This document shows, piece after piece, positions 20,539 to 28,414 of a DNA stretch of 64,000 nt. The notes below the pieces were generated by a model. The model was not told where the DNA came from and did not search any database. It saw nothing but the letters and a program-made list of their open reading frames with translations. Source of the stretch: an uncultured Pelagibacteraceae bacterium (GTDB lineage Bacteria > Pseudomonadota > Alphaproteobacteria > Pelagibacterales > Pelagibacteraceae); contig CACLYO010000002.1 of NCBI GenBank assembly GCA_902611145.1, positions 62,001 through 126,000 of the forward strand. The letters run 5' to 3'. Numbering within the stretch: the stretch's first letter is position 1; each line of letters opens with the position of its first letter. The position numbers and the translations under genes were made by a program.

Positions 20539-21501
20539 ATGAAAATATTAACTATCCAAAATAGAATAGGAATCGGCGATATGGTAATTTTTTTACCTTT
20601 TATAGAAGCAATAGCGAAAAAATTTGCAACTCCTGTTTATCTTCTTATTAAAGAAAGTTCTAAAGCTTCACAAATTTTAAAATCAAATAAAAATATAAAA
20701 GAAATTATAATTCTTGATCGAACTAATAATAAAAATGGGTACCACGATGGATTACTGGGTTCATTAAATTTAATCAAACAACTAAAGACCTATAATTTTG
20801 ATAAAGTATTCGTTTTTAATTCATCATTAAGATATAATTTAATTACAAGACTTGCATTGATAAAAAATATTTATCAATATCCATTATTTAAAAAAAAAAA
20901 TCAGCATATAATTTTTGCAGCACAAAATTTTTTACAATCAAATCTTGGAATAAAAGTAGATAGCAATCCTAATATTTTAGTCGATGAAAAAGAATCTAAA
21001 TTGGTTCAATCCAGATATAATATTCTAAGCAATCAAAAAAATATACTTTTAGGAATTGGAGGATCTGGTCCCACAAAAAGAATTTCTCCTGAAACTTTTT
21101 TGAAATTTATGGAGGATTGTTCAAATAAATATAGTTGTAAATTTTTTTTAGCTACTGGAAAAAATGAAGAGGAACAAAAAATACTTAAAAAAATTTTAGA
21201 TTCTAAATTTAAAGTTCAATGCATTGCGCTTGATGAACTAAAACTATCTGAAACTTTGCCTGTTATAAAAAATTGTACTATTGCAATTTGCAACGACTCT
21301 AGTTTTAGCCACTTATCAGCTGCAGTTGGAATTCCAACTATTGTGTTGATGGCGGATACACCACTACTATATGGTAGCTATAGTCCACAAATGTATCCAA
21401 TACTTCCTGATGGAGAGGAAACAGTTACACATGATACTTTAGGAAAAGATAAGATTAATCCAAAAAAAATTTTTGAAAAATTTCAGGATATTTTAAATTA
21501 A
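20539..21501 (+). CDS. Glycosyltransferase family 9 (ADP-heptose:LPS heptosyltransferase-like)
   Basis: IGIGDMVIFLPFIEAIAK, ICNDSSFSHLSAAVGIPTIVLM. Confidence 0.78.
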   Translation: MKILTIQNRIGIGDMVIFLPFIEAIAKKFATPVYLLIKESSKASQILKSNKNIKEIIILDRTNNKNGYHDGLLGSLNLIKQLKTYNFDKVFVFNSSLRYNLITRLALIKNIYQYPLFKKKNQHIIFAAQNFLQSNLGIKVDSNPNILVDEKESKLVQSRYNILSNQKNILLGIGGSGPTKRISPETFLKFMEDCSNKYSCKFFLATGKNEEEQKILKKILDSKFKVQCIALDELKLSETLPVIKNCTIAICNDSSFSHLSAAVGIPTIVLMADTPLLYGSYSPQMYPILPDGEETVTHDTLGKDKINPKKIFEKFQDILN

Positions 21502-22007
21502 ACTGAATCTTTTAAAACAATTTCTTTAGCTTCATTAACAATTGATGCGAGTCGTGCTAACTCAGGACTTATATCTGGATGAATTTTTTTCATAATTTTT
21601 TTATATGAACTTAACACCTGGTCTTTATTATATTTTTTTTTAGGATTTAAATTTAAAATTCTATATGCCTCATCAATTGACATACTTTGTGTATTCAAAC
21701 TACTATTGATGTTATTAAAATTAAATCTACCTGAATTTTTCAATATTTTAAGTAAACCCCAAATTCTAAATATTTGCATTAAAGTTAATCCTGCTTTTGT
21801 TTTAATTAAAGGAAGAATCATTAATACAAAAGGTAAAGAAAATATAAATCTACCTGCATATACCATCACAATTGCCAGAATTATAGATAAAATTATTGTA
21901 AAAGTTCTTATACTCTTTGAAATTTTTGCACTAGAGGTTTTTACAAACCAATTAAGAATTAAATAAAGTATGACAAAAATAACTAGTGTTAACAAAAAAA
22001 TATTCAT
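21498..22007 (-). CDS. Membrane-anchored J-domain (DnaJ-like) protein
   Basis: N-terminal TM helices, C-terminal AYRILNLNPKKKYNKDQVLSSYKKIMKKIHPDIS (HPD motif); start placed at MNIFLL. Confidence 0.78.
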   Translation of the reverse strand: MNIFLLTLVIFVILYLILNWFVKTSSAKISKSIRTFTIILSIILAIVMVYAGRFIFSLPFVLMILPLIKTKAGLTLMQIFRIWGLLKILKNSGRFNFNNINSSLNTQSMSIDEAYRILNLNPKKKYNKDQVLSSYKKIMKKIHPDISPELARLASIVNEAKEIVLKDSV

Positions 22008-22025
22008 GTAATAGATATCCTTTAT

Positions 22026-24101
22026 ATGAAAATACCACAATTAACTAAAAAACCTGAGAAAAAAACTTGTCATAATGTAACATGGGAAGATGATTATAGC
22101 TGGATACATCAAAAAAATATTTTAGAAGTGTTAAAAGATAGTTCAAAGCTTCTTCCTGAAGTTAAAAATTATTTAGTTGAAGAAAATACATATACTGAAC
22201 ACCATCTTAAAAATACTAAAAATTTACAAAAAAAATTATTTAATGAAATAAAAGGAAGAATCAAATTAGATGATGAATCTTTGCACTACATAGATAAAGA
22301 ATATGAGTATTGGACAAAAACTACTTCACACGGAAATTACTCTATCAAATTAAGAAAAAAAATTGGAACTAATGATGTGGAAGAAATATGGAATGGAGAT
22401 CTTGAAAAAGAAAAAATAAAAACAGAATATTTTGGTGTTGGTGATCTTGAGGTTAGTTTTAATGATAAGTACCTAGCTTACTCATTAGACCTTAAAGGTT
22501 CTGAGTATTATACAATCTATGTAAGAGATATAAAAACCAATAATTTAATAACTGAAAAAATCGAAGATACTTCTGGTGGAATAACATTTAGCCTGGATGA
22601 TAAATATATTTTTTATTCTAAATTAGATAAACATCATAGACCAAGGAAAATATATAGACACAAAATAGGAACATCAACTAAAAATGATATTTTAATATTT
22701 GAGGAAAAAACTGAGGCTTTTACAGTTGGAATAAGCCTAAGCTCAGATGAAAAATATTTTTTTATTAATACATCCGACCACAATACATCTGAAAAATATT
22801 ATTTTTCTGTAAACGAAGAAACCCCAAAACCAAAGCTTATAAGATCAAGAGAAAAAGGTATTATTTATAGTATAAATTCTTGGGATAATTATTTTTACAT
22901 GCATACAAATAAAGATGCCGAAGATTTTAAAATAGAAAGATGTAAGGATATCAATGCACAGAAATGGGAAACATTTATTGCTCCTAAAGAAGAAACATTA
23001 ATTGGTAGTTTGTTATTTTTAAATAAGTGGATTGTTCGTTCTGAAGTAACAAATGCTCTTGATAAAATATTTGTTAAAAATATTGAAACCAATAAAGAAG
23101 AAGAGCTCATCTTTACAGATGAAAGTGTTTACGAAGCTGCTGTATCTCATATTCAAAAAGATAAAAATACAGATCTAATTTACATCGCTTACTCAACCCC
23201 TAAAACTCAATCTCGCGCTTATTTATACAATTTAAAAACTAAAGAAAAAAAGTTAGTAAAAGAACAAATAATACCTTCGGGTCATGATTCAAAAAATTAT
23301 ATTGTTGAAAGACTTGAATGTAAATCCCATGATGGAAGAAAAGTTCCTATTACAATAACAAGACACAAGGATACACCTGTTGATGGATCAGCACATCTTC
23401 TTTTGTATGGATATGGTTCATATGGAGCTTCTATGGCAGCATCTTTTTCTTCAACAAGATTAAGTTTAATAAACAGAAATATTATTTGGGCTACCGCACA
23501 TATTCGAGGTGGTATGGAAAGAGGAATGAAATGGTGGAAAGAAGGAAAATTATTACACAAAAAAAATACATTTAAAGATTATATTTATTCTGCAAATTTT
23601 TTAATTAATGAGAAATATACTTCAAAAGGAAAAATTATTGGAATGGGTGGGTCTGCTGGTGGGCTTCTTATGGGCGCTGTTGTAAATGAAGTACCAGATA
23701 TATTTCTTGGAATGGTAATGGCCGTTCCATTTGTTGACTGCTTAACAACAAATCTAGATCATTCATTGCCATTAACAGTTGGGGAATTTGATGAGTTTGG
23801 AAATGCAAAAAATAACAAAGAACATTTTGATTATATATATTCTTATGCACCTTATAATAATATTAAAAAAATAGATTATCCTCATATTTTAATAACAACA
23901 AGTTTAAGCGATAATAGAGTTTTATTTGATGAGCCAGCAAAGTTTACTGCCAAGTTAAGAGAATACAAAACTGATAATAATCTTCTTTTGCTTAAAACAG
24001 AAATGAATGCTGGTCATGGAGGAAAATCTGGAAGAGATGGTGCTATAGAAGAAATTGCTTTTGACTATGCATTTATTTTAAAAATTTCTGAAAAAAATTA
24101 A
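22026..24101 (+). CDS. ptrB: Oligopeptidase B (S9 prolyl oligopeptidase family)
   Basis: YGSYGASM, HIRGGMERGMKWW, GGSAGGLLMG nucleophile elbow, MNAGHGGKSGR. Confidence 0.92.
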   Translation: MKIPQLTKKPEKKTCHNVTWEDDYSWIHQKNILEVLKDSSKLLPEVKNYLVEENTYTEHHLKNTKNLQKKLFNEIKGRIKLDDESLHYIDKEYEYWTKTTSHGNYSIKLRKKIGTNDVEEIWNGDLEKEKIKTEYFGVGDLEVSFNDKYLAYSLDLKGSEYYTIYVRDIKTNNLITEKIEDTSGGITFSLDDKYIFYSKLDKHHRPRKIYRHKIGTSTKNDILIFEEKTEAFTVGISLSSDEKYFFINTSDHNTSEKYYFSVNEETPKPKLIRSREKGIIYSINSWDNYFYMHTNKDAEDFKIERCKDINAQKWETFIAPKEETLIGSLLFLNKWIVRSEVTNALDKIFVKNIETNKEEELIFTDESVYEAAVSHIQKDKNTDLIYIAYSTPKTQSRAYLYNLKTKEKKLVKEQIIPSGHDSKNYIVERLECKSHDGRKVPITITRHKDTPVDGSAHLLLYGYGSYGASMAASFSSTRLSLINRNIIWATAHIRGGMERGMKWWKEGKLLHKKNTFKDYIYSANFLINEKYTSKGKIIGMGGSAGGLLMGAVVNEVPDIFLGMVMAVPFVDCLTTNLDHSLPLTVGEFDEFGNAKNNKEHFDYIYSYAPYNNIKKIDYPHILITTSLSDNRVLFDEPAKFTAKLREYKTDNNLLLLKTEMNAGHGGKSGRDGAIEEIAFDYAFILKISEKN

Positions 24102-24110
24102 TTTCTAGTT

Positions 24111-24140
24111 CTTGAAAACAAATAAATAATTATTACATAA
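24111..24140 (+). promoter_or_regulatory. Possible heat-shock promoter upstream of hsp20
   Basis: CTTGAAA at 24111, the same -35-like motif as groESL; the -10 match is weak. Confidence 0.3.
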
Positions 24141-24196
24141 CTTATGAAAGTTGCCTAATGGGGCTTTCAATAAACCTTGCTAACAAAGGAGGATAT

Positions 24197-24643
24197 ATGA
24201 CAAGTAAGGATCTATCTATATTTAACTCACTAAGGCCTTTTTCGGTTGGTTTTGACGATATGTTTGACCAATTTGAAAGTATGTTGGGAAATGGAGGTTT
24301 GAGCACACAATCAAACTATCCACCATACAACATAAGAAAAACTGGAAAAGACAACTACTCAATTGAAGTTGCTCTTGCTGGTTTTAGTAAAAAAGATGTT
24401 GAAGTTGAGTTTGAAGATAATTTATTAACTATAAGAACAAAACAAGTTAATAAATCTGAAAATAAAAATGAGGATGGTGAAATTATTCATAAGGGTATTT
24501 CTCAAAGACAATTTGCTAGATCATTTACGATTGCAGATGATGTAAAAGTAGGTGGTGCAGAGCTAAAAGATGGTCTTTTGACAATAGCTTGTGAAAGAGT
24601 CGTACCAGAACAAAAGAAAAAGAAACTTATTGAAATTAAATAA
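24197..24643 (+). CDS. Small heat shock protein Hsp20/alpha-crystallin family (IbpA-like)
   Basis: FDQFESMLG..YPPYNIRKTGKDNYSIEVALAGFSKKDVEVE, RQFARSFTIADDV; start moved to the ATG after AAAGGAGGA. Confidence 0.92.
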   Translation: MTSKDLSIFNSLRPFSVGFDDMFDQFESMLGNGGLSTQSNYPPYNIRKTGKDNYSIEVALAGFSKKDVEVEFEDNLLTIRTKQVNKSENKNEDGEIIHKGISQRQFARSFTIADDVKVGGAELKDGLLTIACERVVPEQKKKKLIEIK

Positions 24644-24655
24644 GTTCTAACCTTG

Positions 24656-24679
24656 CTTGTGGGGATTTTTCCCCACAAG
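24656..24679 (+). terminator. Terminator-like hairpin after hsp20
   Basis: CTTGTGGGGA-tttt-TCCCCACAAG, 10-bp stem, short following T run. Confidence 0.65.
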
Positions 24680-24699
24680 TTTCAAAAACCATTTTGAAT

Positions 24700-25002
24700 T
24701 TAAAAACATCCTTTAGAAACAAATCCAATTACCATTTCATTATTATCAATTTCAAATTTTCTCACACAAGAAATTCCGTATTTCTTTGTTTCATAAATTA
24801 AGAGTTTTGAACCTGTCTCACTTTTTCCTTCATCATCAGGTAAACCCATTACAATCTTTAGTTCTGAAACTGGTTGGCCAATAAATTTACTTAGTTTTGC
24901 ATTCTCTTTTTTTACAATTTCATCAGATTTTTTTTTTACCGTTTCACAACTTGATGTGAAAATAAGTAAAAAAATAAATTTTATTAGTAAGATTTTTTTC
25001 AT
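24700..25002 (-). CDS. Small predicted lipoprotein (SmpA/OmlA-like fold possible)
   Basis: Lipobox TSSC; KFIGQPVSELKIVMGLPDDEGKSETGSKLLIYETK. Confidence 0.6.
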   Translation of the reverse strand: MKKILLIKFIFLLIFTSSCETVKKKSDEIVKKENAKLSKFIGQPVSELKIVMGLPDDEGKSETGSKLLIYETKKYGISCVRKFEIDNNEMVIGFVSKGCF

Positions 25003-25020
25003 TGTTAAAATTAGATAGTA

Positions 25021-25068
25021 TCACTTAAATAATATGCAAAATATTAACTTTAAAGTTGTATTAAGTGA
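25021..25068. promoter_or_regulatory. Nested palindromes upstream of the purine permease (candidate operator)
   Basis: TCACTTAA (25021-25028) / TTAAGTGA (25061-25068) inverted repeat enclosing the perfect palindrome AACTTTAAAGTT (25046-25057). Confidence 0.4.
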
Positions 25069-25139
25069 ATAACATCGTTTTTTCATCAAATAAATGAAGA
25101 TTTTATTTATCGAATCAAATAAATTGCCAGTTAACTAGA

Positions 25140-26441
25140 TTGGAGGTCAAAATGATGGATAAATATTTTGATTATAAAAAACATAAGACAAATTTTGAGA
25201 CAGAGGTAATTGCTGGGGTATCGACATTTCTTACCATGGCATACATCATGTTCTTAAATCCCGTGATACTCGCAGATGGCGGGTTTGATTTTGGCGGAGT
25301 TTTCACAGCAACAGCTCTTGCAGCAGCATTAGCTTGTTTTATAGCTGCGTTTTACGCTAAAACTTGGCCGGTAGGTCTTGCGCCAGGTATGGGAATAAAT
25401 GCATTTATAGCATATGGAGTTTGTCTGGGTATGAAGTATACACCTGCTGAAGCATTAGGTGCCGTATTGGTTGCCGGGGTAGTCTTCTTAATAATTTCAT
25501 TAACACCGATAAGAGCTTGGTTAATAAACTCAATTCCGAAAAGTTTAAAGCTTGGAATTGGAGCAGGTATAGGTTTATTTTTAGGAGTAATTGGTTTCGA
25601 AATTATGGGACTAACTGCTGACCATCCTGTCACTCTTGTTACATTAGGTGACCTAAGCAATCCTTTACTTCTTTTAGGTGCTGGAGCTTTTATATCAATG
25701 ATCGTAATGGAGAAAATGAAAATTAAAGGAAACATAATTATAGGAATTGTTGCCTTTAGTGCAATCGCTTGGATAACTGGACTGGGCAAATTTAATGGAG
25801 TTGTTTCTGCTCCACCACCAATGACACACCTGATGACGTTTGACTTGGGTGCCGCATTATCAGCTTCGATGGTAACAGTAATTTTTACTCTGTTCTTCAT
25901 TGACTTTTTTGATACTGCAGGAACTTTAACAAGTGTTGCAAACGTTTCTGGTAAAATTGGTAAGGATGGAAAAATCCAAGACGTTGATAAAGCAATGCTT
26001 TCAGATAGTGTTTCTACTGTAGCAGGTGCCGTTATGGGTACTTCAACAGTAACAACTTATGTTGAAAGTGCTGCTGGTGTTAAAGCTGGTGGACGAACAG
26101 GAATGACTTCGCTTGTTATAGGAATTCTATTCTTGTTATGTCTATTCTTTTCACCATTAGCAACAAGTCTTCCAAAAGAAATAGATGGGGCTGCTTTAAT
26201 TTATATTGCAACTCTATTTGTTCGTAACATAGTAGATATTGAATGGGATGATATTGCAGAATCAGGACCAGCTGTTTTGGCCATGATTGCGATGCCTTTT
26301 ACTTACTCTATATCACATGGAATTGCATTAGCATTTATTTCTTATGCAGCTATTAAAATCTGTACAGGAAAATTCGATAGTACTAGCCCTGCGATTTGGG
26401 TAATAGCGATAGCGAGTGTAGTGAGTTTTTGGGTAGCTTAA
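25140..26441 (+). CDS. NCS2 family purine permease (AzgA-like, hypoxanthine/guanine type)
   Basis: EVIAGVSTFLTMAYIMFLNPVIL, GLAPGMGINAF, DFFDTAGTL, GTSTVTTYVESAAGVKAGGRTG. Confidence 0.9.
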   Translation: MEVKMMDKYFDYKKHKTNFETEVIAGVSTFLTMAYIMFLNPVILADGGFDFGGVFTATALAAALACFIAAFYAKTWPVGLAPGMGINAFIAYGVCLGMKYTPAEALGAVLVAGVVFLIISLTPIRAWLINSIPKSLKLGIGAGIGLFLGVIGFEIMGLTADHPVTLVTLGDLSNPLLLLGAGAFISMIVMEKMKIKGNIIIGIVAFSAIAWITGLGKFNGVVSAPPPMTHLMTFDLGAALSASMVTVIFTLFFIDFFDTAGTLTSVANVSGKIGKDGKIQDVDKAMLSDSVSTVAGAVMGTSTVTTYVESAAGVKAGGRTGMTSLVIGILFLLCLFFSPLATSLPKEIDGAALIYIATLFVRNIVDIEWDDIAESGPAVLAMIAMPFTYSISHGIALAFISYAAIKICTGKFDSTSPAIWVIAIASVVSFWVA

Positions 26442-26460
26442 AAATTTAAATTTTTTACTA

Positions 26461-26490
26461 AAAGGGCCAGATTTGTTCTGGCCCTTTTTT
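26461..26490 (+). terminator. Rho-independent terminator after NCS2 permease
   Basis: AAGGGCCAGA-tttgt-TCTGGCCCTT followed by a T run. Confidence 0.92.
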
Positions 26491-27014
26491 TATTTACTAT
26501 GTTTTTTTTTTATTTCTTCTATTCTAATTTCTTCGTAAATCTCAAAAGGCTGAACAATCCAAGGATTTGAATCTAATTTGACTGCACAAAAGTCAGGCTC
26601 AAAAGTTGATTTTTTTTTCTTCCAAAGTGTTGCTGTCTTAATTTCTTCAATTTTCCCTTTTATAGGTCCATATTTATTGAGCCAATCAATACTTTTATTA
26701 AATGTAATTCCAGTATCAGATAGATCATCACATAACAAAATTCTACCTCCCATATTTGGTGCTATAGAACTCATTTCCCTAGAAAAAACTATATCCCCTT
26801 GTTCATCTTCTATTCCTTTTCCACTATAAGATTCAACAGCAAGATATGCACATTTTAACTTAAATACTCTACTCAAGACATCTATCATTGGGGCTGCACC
26901 TCTCATTATTCCAACTAATATAGTTGGTTTATAACCACTCTGGTCTATTTGGATTGCTAATTTTTCAACAGTTCTATTATATTCTTCCCAGCTAACAATT
27001 AATTTTTCAGACAT
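26490..27014 (-). CDS. Purine phosphoribosyltransferase (xanthine/guanine Gpt-like)
   Basis: VGIMRGAAPMIDVLS, ILLCDDLSDTGITF PRPP-binding motif; genomic context. Confidence 0.8.
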   Translation of the reverse strand: MSEKLIVSWEEYNRTVEKLAIQIDQSGYKPTILVGIMRGAAPMIDVLSRVFKLKCAYLAVESYSGKGIEDEQGDIVFSREMSSIAPNMGGRILLCDDLSDTGITFNKSIDWLNKYGPIKGKIEEIKTATLWKKKKSTFEPDFCAVKLDSNPWIVQPFEIYEEIRIEEIKKKHSK

Positions 27015-27027
27015 TTTATTTATTAGA

Positions 27028-27939
27028 TTAATTTTTGAATATAAAAATTATAGCTGCTAGAATTATCAAAGCAACTATTGAAGTAAATAAAATATTCAAC
27101 CTATGAATGTTTCTACCCCTTAAGTTAAAGTAATGTCTTGCTATTCCTGAAATTATTCCAATCATTACTAGAATTAACCAATTATATTTGTGGTAGACTA
27201 AAAAACTATAGTGACCTGAAAGCATTATAAATAAAACTAAAAATGTAGAATAGTTATTATGAATTGATCTTTGTTTTGCTGCTAATGATAAACTCATATC
27301 AAACTTTTTTGATTTTTTACTACTATTTATAATATTCATTTGGTTTGGAATTATTACTGTAAATACATTAGCAAACATATTTGTACCAATTATTAATCCA
27401 ACACTTAAAATGGCAAATTTTGGACCAAATATTTTTGTTAGTCCAAAAGATAATATAGTTAATAAAATAATTATGGTTGAAACAAATAAGAAATCATTTT
27501 TAATAAGATCAGACTTACATAGAAAATCGTAAATTAACCAAGCTATTAATAATGATAAAACTGAATATACAATTGCTACAGATGGAGATAATAAAAGTAC
27601 TCTTTTATCTACCATTAAAACACCAGCGTTATAATAATAAATCACAAATAAAAGTAAAACTCCTGTAATAAATGTTAAGTAGCTTTGCCATTTAAATATA
27701 ACTAATTGCTTAAGATACATTTTTTCAGGAGATTTCTTTAGTCTGGTTAATTTATAAAAAAAACCTGAATGCATCAAATAACCTTCACCATCTATGTCTC
27801 TACTTGTAATTCTTTTATTAAGTTTGTTGTCTAAATAGTTGAATAGGAAGCTATTACCAACCCACAGAATTGCGAATAGCACATGTCCCCATCTTAAAAT
27901 TACTTCTGACCATTTTAATGTGTAAGCTAGTATATCCAT
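27028..27939 (-). CDS. puuD: Urate hydroxylase PuuD, membrane domain only (no C-terminal cytochrome c domain)
   Basis: RWGHVLFAILWVGNSFLFNYLDN, GYLMHSGFFYKL; 303 aa ending in a TM helix; located in purine cluster. Confidence 0.85.
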   Translation of the reverse strand: MDILAYTLKWSEVILRWGHVLFAILWVGNSFLFNYLDNKLNKRITSRDIDGEGYLMHSGFFYKLTRLKKSPEKMYLKQLVIFKWQSYLTFITGVLLLFVIYYYNAGVLMVDKRVLLLSPSVAIVYSVLSLLIAWLIYDFLCKSDLIKNDFLFVSTIIILLTILSFGLTKIFGPKFAILSVGLIIGTNMFANVFTVIIPNQMNIINSSKKSKKFDMSLSLAAKQRSIHNNYSTFLVLFIMLSGHYSFLVYHKYNWLILVMIGIISGIARHYFNLRGRNIHRLNILFTSIVALIILAAIIFIFKN

Positions 27940-28410
27940 TTAATATTTAATTTTATCTTCTTTATCTTCCCAAATTTTAAATGCTTTTAAAGCTTCATCT
28001 CGATGCATTTGATGCATTTTTATCTTTCTATTTTCAATATCTTTGTTTATTTCAGAATAAATAAATGAATCATCAAAGTCTATGTTCTTAGCATCCAACC
28101 TGGTGTTAGCATAAAAAATATTATCTATACGTGACCAATAGATTGCTGATAAACACATAGGGCATGGCTCACAAGAAGTATATAGTTCACAACCTTTTAG
28201 AAAAAAATTATTTTGATTTTTGCATGCTTTTCTAATAGCAACTATTTCTGCATGTGCTGTCGGATCATTGTTTGCAGTAACCTGGTTAAAACCTTCTGCA
28301 ATAATTTTATTATCTTTTACAATTACACAGCCAAAAGGTCCGCCTTTTGATTTTGCACTTTGAATCGATAATTCAATCGCTCTTAACATAAATTTTGATT
28401 TTTCTGCCAT
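27940..28410 (-). CDS. guaD: Guanine deaminase (CDA fold)
   Basis: GGPFGCVIVKDNKIIAEGFNQVTANNDPTAHAEIVAIRKAC, CEPCPMCLSAIYWSRI; closely resembles Bacillus GuaD. Confidence 0.88.
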   Translation of the reverse strand: MAEKSKFMLRAIELSIQSAKSKGGPFGCVIVKDNKIIAEGFNQVTANNDPTAHAEIVAIRKACKNQNNFFLKGCELYTSCEPCPMCLSAIYWSRIDNIFYANTRLDAKNIDFDDSFIYSEINKDIENRKIKMHQMHRDEALKAFKIWEDKEDKIKY

Positions 28411-28414
28411 AATA

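Noticed and set aside
25352-25900. 182-aa minus-strand ORF inside the NCS2 permease
   Set aside because: Antisense shadow of a confidently assigned coding gene; composition (I/P/T-rich) fits a reverse-frame reading, no RBS or family motif
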